From Rutstroemia sp. NJR-2017a BVV2 (taxonomy: Eukaryota; Ascomycota; Leotiomycetes; Helotiales; Rutstroemiaceae): a stretch of 64,000 bases of DNA. How positions within the stretch are numbered: position 1 is the first letter of the stretch; each line of letters starts with the position of its first letter. Below the pieces are notes generated by a model. It was not told the origin of the DNA and did not search any database. It saw only the letters and a list, made by a program, of their open reading frames with translations. Positions 12,690-23,581 of the stretch are shown here, in pieces. The position numbers and the translations under genes were made by a program. Where the stretch lies: assembly GCA_002946415.1 (NCBI GenBank), contig NJPS01000061.1, positions 496,001 to 560,000 on the forward strand. Direction: 5' to 3'.

Positions 12690-14453
12690 ATGTTCGCAGA
12701 TACATTACTATTGTCCGTTCTGCGGCATTGGCTCTTGGCCTTAACTACTATAGTTGTTGCCTATCTCCTCAAGAACTATCTTAACAGAGGGCTGAACAAA
12801 TACCCCGGGCCTCTCCTAGCGTCGTTCACAGACTGGTGGAGATTCTTCGATGTATACAAACGCCGGTCTGAGATCACGCATCAGAAACTGCATGCCAAGT
12901 ATGGAGATGTAGTCCGTCTAGGCCCCAACAGCCTGTCATTTGCGAACCCGAAGGCGTTGAAGACGATCTACGGACTGAATAAAGGTTTCGTCAAGGTGAG
13001 AATACTCTTTTTAGAAAGCAGTGAAAGGAAAGCCGAAGAACCTGGCTAATCTGGATATAGTCCCACTTCTACAAAGTCCAACAATCCGTCGCCAATGGCC
13101 GCGCTCTACCCTCTCTATTCAGCACCACCTCCGAGCCTTTCCACGCCCAACTCAGGCGGTCAGTGAACTCAGCATTCAGCATGTCCTCCTTGGTCCAATA
13201 CGAACCGCTCGTATCCCGCACCACCGAGATCTTCCTGTCCCGAACAGCAGATCTCTTTGCATCGTCAAACAATCCCTGCTCGTGCGACTTTGCAAAATGG
13301 CTACAATTCTACGCTTTCGATGTCATCGGCGAAATGACCTATTCCAAACGCCATGGCTTCCTTGAGGAAAACCGCGACGTCGACGGCATCATCGCCTACC
13401 TAGGAGGTCTCTTCGATTACGTCGCACCCATCGGACAACTCCCCTTCCTCGATCTTCTCTTTCTCAAGAACCCTATTTATCTTCTTCTAGCAAAATACGG
13501 CATCGTCGACGCCACATTCCCTGTAGCGCGCTTCGCCCAACAACGAATGAAGGAACGATATCCCAAAACCGAAAAAGACGGCATTCTCCCCACCGTGTCT
13601 CCAGAAGTGAAAACAAACAAGTCGCAGCCAGATCTACTTTCCAAATTCATCCAGGCCAAACACGACAGACCCGATTTCATGACCGACCAGCTGGTTCTTA
13701 CAATGGCTGTTTCGATGGCGTTTGCCGGATCCGAAACTACGGCTATTTCACTGAGCGCGGTGTTTTATTACTTGTTGAAGAATGAACGATGCATGGAGAG
13801 GCTGCTACAAGAACTTGACGAGAAAGCGAGAGAGGGGTATTTCGAGGATAAAGAAACAGGCCTGGTTTCTTGGACTGAGAGCCAAGGCCTACCATATCTG
13901 GATGCATGTATCAAAGAAGCATTCCGCCTGCATCCAGCGCCGGGACTCCCGCTTGAGAGAGTGGTGCCCGAGCAGGGAATGGAGATTGCGGGGGAGTGGG
14001 TCAAGGGCGGTACGATTGTGGGGTGTAATGCGTGGGTTATCCATCACAGGAGAGAAATATTCGGGGAGGATGTCGATGTGTATCGACCCGATCGGTGGTT
14101 TGTCGAGGAGGGGAAAGATAGAGAGGCGGAGGAAAAACGAATCAAGGAGATGAATGGCACAATGCTGCATTTTGGGATGGGCGCTAGGACGTGTATTGGG
14201 AAGAACATCAGTTTATTGGAGATATATAAGTTGGTGCCGAGTATGCTGCGGACGTTTGAGGTATGTTTCTTTTTTTCTTTTTTTGCTTTTAACAATACCC
14301 GTCCATACGAACCCTTTTACTAACATCGACAATCAGATCCGACTCGAAGATCCGTCGCAGGAGTGGAAACTGCACAACGCATGGTTTGTGCGCCAACTGA
14401 ATTTCCGCACCACGTTCCGCAAGAGGGACCTCGTGCAGCCTACAGTTGCATGA
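12690..14453 (+). CDS. Cytochrome P450 monooxygenase (pisatin demethylase-like)
   Basis: Membrane-bound heme-thiolate monooxygenase of the ER, about 540 aa, of normal family length. Exons 12690-12995, 13061-14260 and 14337-14453 (1623 nt). Seen: N-terminal membrane anchor (LLLSVLRHWLLALTTIVVAYLL), proline hinge KYPGPLLASF, I-helix AGSETTAI near residue 324 with the oxygen-activating Thr, ExxR as EAFR near 387, PERF-type motif YRPDRW, and heme loop FGMGARTCIGKN near 472 with the axial Cys. KYPGP and the DWWRFFDVYKRR region resemble the pisatin demethylase group; the substrate cannot be deduced. No second biosynthetic enzyme adjoins it: downstream lies a transposon starting about 256 bp after the stop. 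All catalytic motifs are intact, so the gene looks functional. Confidence 0.95.
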
Positions 14454-14709
14454 GCATTTTGTTTGTAGGACATGAGACAGTTAGAATATATAGCGCAGCG
14501 TATCGACTTTGCATGCATGGGCTTTGGGTGTTACTGGGGTGCAGGTGTTGAGATTAGGTGCAACGGAATATGATGTTGGGTTGGTTGGTACACTGTTGTG
14601 CTGTGCCACTGAATTTCACGTACATGCATATTGAGTTTACGTTTGCTGTGCTGAGCTGTTCATATGGCGTGAAGAAAATTTGTTGTAATTTCGTAAGATG
14701 GCACATGTA

Positions 14710-14752
14710 GAAGGGCTCACCTAGCTACCGGTCAAACTGGGCTACCGGTCAC
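14710..14752 (+). repeat. Left terminal inverted repeat of pogo-like element
   Basis: Pairs with 17434-17476 in inverted orientation over 43 bp with one mismatch (G here, A on the other end, at repeat position 30). It contains two direct copies of CTACCGGTCA. Confidence 0.93.
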
Positions 14753-14846
14753 ACCTTTTTAACACTTTAACCCATTTTTAATCAACAACCACATTCCTGA
14801 TTATTAAATAAATTATATAATTCGATCCATTACACTTGATATTATT

Positions 14847-17135
14847 ATGGCCAAAGGAAAAGGCATTATTATGGCCAAAATGGGGGTGAATAAATCGAAA
14901 AAACGTAAAAAATCGCACCAACATCGAAAATTAGCGGGGAATCCATCGAAAACCTGTGAAGTCGAAATTCTACTTGATCAACGCCTACACGACGCAATTG
15001 CACTTTATTTACGTCGATTAACCCTAAGAGGTACAGCTCTTAGCTAAAGGAAAGTCTGTAGTATGTTCGGTCTCCATTTATCGACGTTCCAAGGCCGTCT
15101 CAAAGGCCTTCCTTCACGTCTTGACGCCAACAGCAATATGCAACGATTATCCTTAGCTGAAGAAGAGACTCTTATGGAATGGTATATACAGTTAGAGAGA
15201 TGGGGATGGCCAGCATATATCTGTCAGTTAAGAATACTTGCAAAGGAGATGCTAGTTGCAAAAGGCGATTATGCTGACCTGGGAATCAACTGGGTGCAGA
15301 AGTGGTTGAATCGATATCCTCAGCTCAAATCGAAATATATTCCACCTTTAGATAAACAGCGAGTAATAGTATAAGATATAGAGATTGTTCGATACTATTT
15401 CCAGCTCTTCGCAGATACAAAGGACAAATATAAGGTGGAATAGGCCGATATCTACAATATGAACGAGAAGGGGGTAATGATAGATGTGATTGGAGAGGAG
15501 AAGGTGGTTGTGAATGCTCTAGAGAAGGGCAATAAGTCTTATATTACGCAGGATGGAAGCAGAGAATAGACTACTTTGCTCTCTTGCATCTCAGGGGACG
15601 GTCGATATTCTCCTCTTTATGCTATATTCAAAGATATCAAACACAACCTACAATAGTTGGATTATTTGCCTGAAGGAGGCGCCATTGCCCTATCTCCTAA
15701 TAGCTAGACTGATAATATAATCGGCGTCGACTAGTTTGAACGTATATTCGAATCTTGGTCCCGTAAGACTCAAACAGGAGATTATCGTATGATGCTTTTC
15801 GACGGTTATTCTTCTTATATTAGTTCGGAAGTGATTAAGTTCTGTTTGAAGTATAAGATCGTACTTCTATGCTTGCCTCCTTATACTATATACTTCCTTC
15901 AATTATTGGATGTTTCGCTGTTTGTACCTCTTTCAACTTATTATAAATATCTTCTACGCAATCTGATAGTACTCCAGTATACTAGCTTTACTATCGATAA
16001 AATCGACTTCCTAAAGGTTATGACTACTGTAATCGAATCAATATTTACAGCTAAGAATATTAGCAGTGGTTGGAGCAGATACGGCTTAAATCCATTTAAT
16101 CTAGAAGAGATTATTCGAATCAACTGCAAAGGGGCTTCAATTAAACATCAAGATCAAGCTGAAAGGTGCTTAATTGCGGAAATAGGCAAAACTGATGATT
16201 TATTCGATTCATCTCAAGCTATAATTCAATCTATTATATCTCTAAGGGTATCTTTGTATATTCTCAAAACACCTGCGAATACTAGCCAGATCAACGAGAT
16301 AATGGATTTAATCGATTTGAAGCTAAAAGGTATCTCTTTGAGGATTGACGAAATACTTGATATCCAAGTATATCTCAAGAAAATCAAGAAGAGTAGTGAA
16401 AAGATATTAGCTTAAGCTACAACTATACAGTATGATTTCGAGGTTCTCTATCAAGTATAACAGACTAAAGAAGAGAAGAAGCAGCGAAAAGATCAGAATG
16501 CTTTCGAAGATCTCGAGAAAATCGGTGCTGCTCGTATACTAGATAGCTCTTACCTTCAAAATCGACGGGAATATACTACAAATCGGTTGATTGAGCAGGA
16601 ATATACTATATTCCTTACTAAGATTACGAACCTATATAGCACTTATATTCAACAGCAAGCTGAAAAGGCTAAAATCAAGAGAAATAGGCCGAAACGTCTA
16701 TTAACACTATAGCAGATCGAAAAGGAAGAGAAACTACAATAACTATAGGCTGAACTACCCTTTTCCGAAGCTTCAACAGCCTTATTACCTTCTAAATCAT
16801 CTTCTAAATCATCCTCGAAACGATCCCCAGCAAAAGCGTATTCTAAATCACCCTCAAAACGGTCTCCTACGAAAGTCGTCTTAGAATCGGCTCCAGGACC
16901 TTCGAAATAAGTCCATTTTAGTCTCTCAACTACAATTGATCTGCCATATCCTTCTGAGCCTTTAGAGCTTTCGAATTTACCTTTAAAACCTATAAAAGCA
17001 TATCAATCGAAGCCTCAAAATCGAAATAAGGGAAAGCTTGTCAGGGAGGAAGGAAAATCAACTGTAGATGAGGTAGAAACACGAAGTTCATGCAGCAGAG
17101 TAATTAAAAAGACTTAGAAAGCTCGAGGAGACTAA
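14847..17135 (+). pseudogene. pogo/Fot1-type DDE transposase, nonsense-riddled
   Basis: One reading frame of about 760 codons without any frameshift that I can find. N-terminal psq-like HTH (STFQGRLKG), a CENP-B-type HTH (SLAEEETLMEWY to GINWVQKWLNRYP), then a DDE core: YNMNEKG, SCISGDGR, ALSPNS-stop-TDN, LFDGYSSY, LCLPPYTIYFLQLLDV and a Ser/Lys-rich tail with SKSSSK repeats. About a dozen internal stops occur, for example at 15045, 15372, 15438, 15708, 15726 and 16413. Every one I read is TAA or TAG, explained by CAA/CAG to TAA/TAG or TGG to TAG. The first catalytic Asp of the usual NMDEKG motif is Asn here, and His/Pro in the usual LDGHSSH and LLQPLDV are Tyr/Leu. All are C-to-T or G-to-A changes. 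The element cannot make active transposase. Confidence 0.9.
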
Positions 17136-17433
17136 ACACCTTGGAATAGTATCACTTTTACTAGATTTAGAAGATGTTGTTGTTGTCGATAATAAAAATG
17201 ATTGGTCTATAGGTTGTCTTGATTTTGCCTTATTTTGGTAGGATTTTGGTGGTTTTGGCGACCAATTCTTCTGATTTTGGGACATTTAATTCAGGGTACA
17301 ACCACCACAACGTAATTAGGACTTTTAATTAATACCATTCGATTCTACATAATCACTTTAGTATTTTATGAAGATATAATTAAATTTAAACGTCGTTGTT
17401 GGTATTTATGGCCAAAAAACAGGGTAAAAATGG

Positions 17434-17476
17434 GTGACCGGTAGCCTAGTTTGACCGGTAGCTAGGTGAGCCCTTC
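17434..17476 (-). repeat. Right terminal inverted repeat of pogo-like element
   Basis: Reverse complement of the left repeat at 14710-14752 with a single transition; followed directly by TA at 17477-17478. Confidence 0.93.
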
Positions 17477-18101
17477 TACTGTGAAAATCTTCTCCCACTC
17501 GGGTACTTGTCCTTCTGTACTAGGCTCAACTTCTCTTCTCTAGGATACACGTGGCACGTCAGGTACCGGGGCCCGATACTGTAGGTACCATATCGAAGTC
17601 AAGTCAGCAGAAACCGCTGCGCGACGCATCGCGGGTGCTGAGTTCGGTATATTGCTGCCGTGCAACGTGAACTCCTCTTTTGATTGGATCTCGAGTTGGT
17701 GGTTGTGCTTGGGGAAATTACATACTGATGATTGAAAAAAGAAAGGTTATGATCGAGCTGAGTTACTGTAAGCAGGCACGACGGCAAGGAAGGGCAGGTA
17801 CGAAGTGAATATAAACCTGGGGCTCCGCCACGCCTACCTGTTATGTAAATATTGGGTTTGTTTCGTGAAAAAGGAAAGGAATAAGGAAGTATAAATAGTT
17901 TCGTTGGGTCGTACACTCTTTTGAAGATTCAAGGTTGTCTTGTCTCTCTTTTCATCGATCTGTTCGACATCAATTCACTCTCTTCAGCTTTCTTACATCA
18001 GATCAAGTCTTGCAATCGCCGTCTTCTTTCTCTCCTTCAACAATCTTGCAATTTAGTCAATTGTTCGCTACCACATATCGAAACCAAACGCAATTGATAA
18101 A
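17477..18101 (+). promoter_or_regulatory. Upstream region of the cupredoxin gene
   Basis: Between the right end of the pogo-like element and the ATG at 18102. It contains a TATA-like ATAAATA near 17892 (in AGTATAAATAG), and a pyrimidine-rich stretch (about 17935-18060) with TCTCTTTTC and CTTCTTTCTCTCC runs, typical of a fungal 5' leader. The transposon end lies about 625 bp from the start codon, so the promoter may have been cut off from upstream sequence. Confidence 0.4.
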
Positions 18102-18925
18102 ATGCAGTTCACTCTCGTTAATGTTTTGGCACTTGCTGCCGCCGTCATGGCGGAGACCATCCATGTCGACGTTGGCAAAGGAGGGTTGCATTTCTCCCCA
18201 GAGAAATTCGCTGCACAAAATGGCGATCAGTAAGTGCTTCATTGACATGTAATCCAATTAATAGATTGGGTTCGCGGCATGTAACTAACAACACACAGAA
18301 TTGTCTTTCACTTCTTCTCCACACACAGCGTCGCAACCAGCTCTTTCTCTGACCCCTGCGTTTCTGGTCCCGACGACTTCTTCTCTGGCGTTCAAAATGG
18401 CACTGATGCGGGTGTATGTATTATACTTGGTTGAAAACCACAACTGAAATGCTAACCCACCTGTAGACTCCAACCTGGACTCTCCCAATCACCGATGTAA
18501 CCCCAGTTTGGCTTTACTGCTCGGTCGGAAAACACTGTCAAAATGGTATGGCAGCAGTCATCAACGAAGCGGGCCAAAACAAGACCCTCGATGCATACAA
18601 AGAGGCTGCAGTCAACGTCGAAGCAGCAAAACCACCGGCAGTGGCACAAGGAGGCACTGTTAGCACTGAAACTGGGGCAGCGGGATCGGCTGGACCTACT
18701 GCTACGGCTTCTGCTACTGCTTCAGGAAACTCGACGAAAAATCAAACTATGACTACTACTGCGACATCTGTGCTTCAGACAAGTCATACCACAACCGTCA
18801 CCTCGACAAGTGCCTCTAGCAGCGGAACTGCGGCGGGAAAGAGTGCTGCGAATAAACAGGATAAGATGTCGTTTGTTCTTCAGTTCCTCACTGTTGTTGG
18901 CGGATTGGCTGCTTTTATCATTTGA
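18102..18925 (+). CDS. Secreted, probably GPI-anchored cupredoxin-domain (serine-rich) protein
   Basis: Exons 18102-18229, 18299-18413 and 18467-18925 give 233 aa. Signal peptide MQFTLVNVLALAAAVMAETI, then a plastocyanin-like cupredoxin domain: HVDVGKGGLHFSPE, IVFHFFSTHSVATSSFSDPC, and TPVWLYCSVGKHCQNGM. The likely type-1 copper ligands are His in THSV, Cys in LYCS, His in GKHC and Met in NGM, all present. A Ser/Thr/Ala linker (residues about 130-210) leads to a hydrophobic C-terminus FVLQFLTVVGGLAAFII, a typical GPI-attachment signal. This family sits at the cell wall or membrane surface; its electron partner is unknown. Transposons lie on both sides: a mariner-type element starts 97 bp after the stop. 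The coding region is clean. Confidence 0.92.
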
Positions 18926-19022
18926 GGTGGTGCTGGGCGCAGATATGGGGTTAGTATGAGGTTTTATCCTCACGGATTTTGGTAGGAAAAATTGGCGAAA
19001 AGTATTCATCGTAGAGGGACTA

Positions 19023-20402
19023 CAGTACCCACCCACTTATATTACCGAAAACGCGTAAAAGCGCGATTTTACACGCTTTGATTTTTAACATCTCTTCTTA
19101 TTATTTTTATTATGCCACCAATTCGTACTCCTTTAGGAGAGCGAAGTAGGAATACTCGAGATGGGAAGCATCTTAGTCCATATCAAAGAGGCCAAGTTAT
19201 CGGACAGTACTATAAAGGTGCAAAACCGGCTGCCATTGCCACTGCCCTGAAAGTGCATGATTCAGCTGTCCGATACACCTTACAGCATATGGAACTACGC
19301 AGCAACAGTAAGGATCTACCTCGAGCTGCTCGAAAACTCTCTTATTCCGATCGAGACAAACGTGTTATTATACGCTATGTACGACTTTTCCCGAAGCACA
19401 CCTACAAGCAAGTCAAGAGCATATATGGGGTTAAATGCAGTACTACTACCATCAAGCGGCTATTGAAGAAGCATAGCATCACCAATTGGAGATGTAAGAA
19501 GCGGCCGGAGCTCTCAGAGGCATATACATTGAAGCGGCTTGCATGGTGCCTAGCATAGAGAGGATTGACTACTGAGGAATGGGGTTTAGTCATATGGAGT
19601 GATAAGTGTTCGGTGGAGCGGGGGCGGGGTAAACGGACTGAATGGGCATTCCGTATACCAGGGGAGAAGTGGGATAAGAATATGGTTCAAATATATAGGA
19701 CGGACAAGAATATGAAGGTCATGGTTTGGGCAGCGTTTTGGGATACTGGGAGAAGCAATCTCTATATTATGGATCGAGATTTTGAGGCTGCTAAGTTCGG
19801 ATATACAGCTAAGTCTTACCTGGAGGTGCTAGAGGCAGAAGTGGCAGCTGCATATGAGAAAGTGGATAAAGGATACCAGTTTATGCAAGATAATGCTCCT
19901 ATACACAAAGCTGGCAAGGTTATGGCTTGGTTTGAGGAACATGGGATCGATATCTTGAAGGATTGGCCTCCATATTCCCCTGATTTGAACCCAATTGAGC
20001 ATATATGGTAGCACCTTAAAGTACGCCTATATGAGATATTCCCTGAGATAGCCAGCGATACCAGCAAATCAGAGCATACTAGGCAAAGGTTAGAGTCTTG
20101 TTTGCAAGCAGCTTGGGATACATTAGATGATACGTTGTTCGAGAACTTGATCGAGAGTATGCCTCGAAGGATCGAAGCTTGTATTGCAGCTGAGGGGTGG
20201 CATACAAAATATTGAACGAACATGTAATTTATTCCAAGAAAAATGGGTACAGCAACTTAAGTACAGATCATAAGCTTCAATTCTGTGTACTCAAAAGTAA
20301 ATAATATTGGTTGGTTGATTAATAAAAGTAATAAATTAATTGTAGTTGCAGTGATAAAATTGATGGGTTTTAAAAATCGTGATTATAAGTGGTCTAGTAC
20401 TG
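19023..20402 (+). mobile_element. Tc1/mariner-type DNA transposon, 1380 bp
   Basis: Bounded by TA at 19021-19022 and 20403-20404. The ends begin CAGTAC and form imperfect inverted repeats of about 26 bp: the outer CAGTAC and an inner CCACTTATA match, with differences between. It carries one transposase frame (19112-20215) with two in-frame TAG codons. Size and architecture fit fungal Tc1/mariner elements. It inserted just beyond the 3' end of the cupredoxin gene and about 460 bp before the lysyl-tRNA synthetase ATG. Confidence 0.9.
19112..20215 (+). pseudogene. Tc1/mariner transposase with two in-frame TAG codons
   Basis: A 368-codon frame with no indels. N-terminal HTH pair (LSPYQRGQVIGQYYKGAKP; later FPKHTYKQVKSIYGVK), then the DDE catalytic core: VIWSDKCSVERG (first Asp), FMQDNAPIHKAG (second Asp) and PPYSPDLNPIEHIW (Glu). 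I count 35 residues between the second Asp and the Glu. TAG codons lie at 19556-19558 (after AWCLA) and 20009-20011 (after NPIEHIW). At the second, relatives have Trp, so TGG to TAG is the simple explanation. Catalytic residues are otherwise intact, so the copy is only lightly damaged. Readthrough or a functional copy elsewhere would be needed for activity. Confidence 0.9.
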
Positions 20403-20859
20403 TACGTAATATCGATAGAGGAACTGGGTTTGGGGAGCGTTAAGGCATGCATGACATGCTGCATGGGCTTTGTTTTTCGCGTTGATATTCTCAAGCATTG
20501 TGAATGGATTTTTGGGATGGATGTAGAAAGAGAAGAGAAGTTGATATCATACAACAACATATGGAGATATTCCCACTACTACCCATACCTATATTATTGC
20601 TGCTGTCGATAATGCTTGTGCATGCGTCTGAAATGCATACAAAGTACTTCGTATGATGAAATATCTCTTCCATATCCACTTTATCAGATATCCATGCCGC
20701 TTTAAAGCCTAAAAAATTGATTGGGGCTTAGTGAGTCAGACCCCGCCAATTTCATCCCACTACTATGACCAAAATATTTCCTATCGAGAAATCCGAAACC
20801 CCCACCACAACTATCAAAATATTTTCCCTTCACCAGATATACTCGAAAAAAGAGCAATC

Positions 20860-22897
20860 ATGGCGGACGCACCACCCACAGATGCCGGAGCTGCTGCTCC
20901 AACCGAGCCCATGGCTAAGCTCTTACTCGACGAGCCCACGGGGGAGATGGTCTCCAAGTCGGAATTGAAGAAGCGCCAGAAGAATCGTCAGAAGGAAGAA
21001 GAAAAGGCCAAGAAGGCCGCTGCTGCTCCACCGAAGCCCGCGACTGCTAAGAAGAGCAATGCAGAGGCAGATGAGAAGGAATTGAACCCAAATGTAAATA
21101 CTTTCCATATAATCTCGTGCTCTACAAAAACCTTCTTGCGCGCAGCGTGCTAACTGCGGGGGTTCGCAGCAATATTTCGAGATCCGTTCCCGCACCATCA
21201 ACAAGCTCCGCCAGACCAAGAACCCGAATCCTTATCCTCACAAGTTCCATGTCAATTATGATTTGAGGAATTTCGTCAAGGATTACTCGGACTTGAAGTC
21301 GGGAGAACACAAGAAGGAGGTGGAGATCCGTGTTGGAGGGAGAATTTACAACAAGCGCGCTTCGGGAAATAAGCTTGTTTTCTATGATATCAAGACTGAG
21401 GGTGTCAAGGTACAGGTTATGTGCCAGCTTCAGGAGACCAAGGAAGGAGCTGCGCCGTTTGAACAACAGCATGAGCCGTTACGTCGTGGTGATATCGTTG
21501 GTATTGTGGGATATCCGGGACGAACTGCACCGAAGAATAAGATTGAGAAAGGAGAGGAGGGTGAACTTTCGATTTTCGCCACGGAAGTCATTCTTCTCAC
21601 ACCCTGTTTGCACCAACTTCCAGACGAGTATTATGGTTTCAAGAACCAGGAAGAGAGACACCGTAAGAGATATTTGGATCTGATCATGAACGATCCGACC
21701 CGAAATGTCTTCATTACTCGTTCTAAGATGGTCACCTATATCCGCAAGTACTTCGATGACAAGGATTTCGTTGAGGTCGAAACCCCAATGATGAACCCAA
21801 TCGCTGGAGGCGCTACTGCTAAGCCATTTATCACTCACCACAACGATCTCGACATGAACATGTTCATGCGTGTTGCGCCTGAGCTTTACCTCAAGATGCT
21901 CGTTGTCGGTGGTCTTAACCGTGTCTACGAAATGGGACGCCAATTCCGTAACGAAGGCATTGATCTTACCCACAACCCCGAATTCACTACCTGCGAGTTC
22001 TATATGGCTTATGCTGATGTCTATGACATCATGGACATGACCGAGGAATTGGTCTCCGGACTTGTCAAGCACGTTACCGGCGGCACAACAACCAAGTTCC
22101 ACACTCAGCACGGCGAAGAATATGAAGTCAACTGGGCCGCACCATGGCGACGAGTGGAGATGATCCCTGCATTGGAAGAAGCCACTGGCGAGAAGTTCCC
22201 CCCAGGAGAAGAACTCCACACTCCCGAAACCAACGAATTCCTCAAGAACGTCCTCAAGAAGATGAAGGTCGACTGCTCTCCTCCTCTAACCAACGCCCGC
22301 ATGCTCGACAAGCTCGTCGGCGAATTCATCGAAGAAACCTGCGTGAACCCGACCTTCATCACCGGACACCCACAGATGATGTCCCCGCTCGCCAAATACC
22401 ACCGCAACAACCCCGGTCTGTGCGAGCGTTTCGAAGCATTCGTCTGCAAGAAGGAGATTGTGAACGCCTATACCGAGTTGAACGACCCCTTTGATCAGCG
22501 GCTGAGATTCGAAGAGCAGGCTAGACAGAAGGATCAGGGTGATGATGAGGCGCAGATGATTGATGAGAATTTCTGCCAGAGTCTGGAGTTTGGTCTTCCC
22601 CCCACGGGAGGCTGGGGAATGGGGATTGATCGTCTGGTTATGTTTTTGACGGATAATTATAGTATTAAGGAGGTGCTCGCGTTCCCGTTTATGAAGGATG
22701 ATGGGAAGGCGAAGGAGAAGTTGGCGGCGGAGGAGGTGGGGGTGCAGCCGATGGAGGTGGAGGGGATTCGTAAGTTTTGATTTCTCTTTTCTCCCTTTTC
22801 CCCCTGGAATGGTACGGCTGAGGATGAGGTGGAGGTCTCGATGACGAAGTGGAGTATGAGACCGTTGACTGACTCTGTGGTTCTAGCACATAAATAA
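20860..22897 (+). CDS. KRS1: Lysyl-tRNA synthetase, cytosolic (class II)
   Basis: Charges tRNA-Lys with lysine using ATP. Exons 20860-21093 and 21170 onward. A Lys/Ala-rich N-terminal extension ([16 protein letters not shown], a tRNA-binding helix in eukaryotic LysRS) precedes an OB-fold anticodon-binding domain ([24 protein letters not shown]) and the class II core: motif 1 around [21 protein letters not shown], motif 2 [24 protein letters not shown], motif 3 [15 protein letters not shown]. About 614 aa, the usual length. Two C-terminal models exist. Unspliced, it ends MEVEGIRKF at 22780. But GTAAGT at 22770 is a consensus donor; splicing to the AG before 22887 gives MEVEGIPHK ending at 22897, with the same length. 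I prefer the spliced form, hence the end given. Essential housekeeping gene; no organellar presequence seen. Confidence 0.96.
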
Positions 22898-23581
22898 ATG
22901 AAGAACTTCGAAAAGGGACTTAAGGTCTTGAGGAGTTTAGATGCAAACACGGATACGAATTGATGATTTCATGCGGATGGACCTGCTGAGGAGAGGGTAT
23001 GAGTGAGTGAATGAAAAGATATCATGTTATGCATGTAAATTGATGCATGGAATGTGCACATTTCACATCACATCGAAGAGGGATGTAGAGAAATAAGAAG
23101 AAAAAAATAAGATCAAATCCAAAGTAAATTGAACACGTAATATCTTCGTTTATGTGGTGAGGATTTATTGGCTAGAGGGTCAAGTATGCATGCGATGGTG
23201 ATGAAGTGAGATGAGCGGTAGCCGGAGCTTCAGTCTCTAGTCGATACTAGTGATTGGATTTAATCTGATTTGATTTGATATACAATACATACAGAGCTGA
23301 GAATACACTAACACCCATCCTCCATCCTTCCTTCCCTCCTTCCCTGACCTGTGAGATATACATAATCACATGAAATATCCCATCTCCCCATCTCCATCTC
23401 CCATATCTTTTTTTACCAGACTCCATAGTCCATCCCATGCATGGTCAAAGCCAATACCAATGCCAATGCCCATCCCGATCTAAAAATCATCTATCCCAAG
23501 ACAAGAGTTTTAAATAAAATTAAACTCTGCTTCCACGCTCTCTCTTGATATACACACTGCCCAGCCCACCCACAAACGAGC
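22898..23581. other. Intergenic region between convergent KRS1 and COX15
   Basis: Holds the 3' flanks of two convergent genes. AT-rich with simple-sequence stretches (TTGATTTGATTTGATAT near 23265-23282, CCATCTCC repeats near 23380-23400). No open frame of interest. Confidence 0.6.

Larger units (their letters stand above)
14710..17476 (+). mobile_element. pogo/Fot1-like DNA transposon, 2767 bp, inactivated
   Basis: Full-length class II element of the Tc1-mariner superfamily, pogo/Fot1 branch. It is bounded by TA on both sides (14708-14709 and 17477-17478), the expected target duplication. Terminal inverted repeats of about 43 bp begin GAAGGGCTCACCTAGCTACC and differ at one position in the outer 43. 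Inside each repeat the decamer CTACCGGTCA occurs twice, 17 bp apart, plausibly two transposase-binding sites. A single damaged transposase frame fills 14847-17135. The element is more AT-rich than the flanks. It sits between the P450 and the cupredoxin gene and disrupts neither coding region. Confidence 0.93.

Noticed and set aside
12690..18925. P450 plus cupredoxin as a biosynthetic cluster
   Set aside because: No backbone enzyme, no other tailoring enzyme or regulator; the two genes are separated by a transposon.
21479..22219. 246-codon minus-strand frame
   Set aside because: Antisense shadow of the lysyl-tRNA synthetase gene; the plus strand has unmistakable class II motifs.
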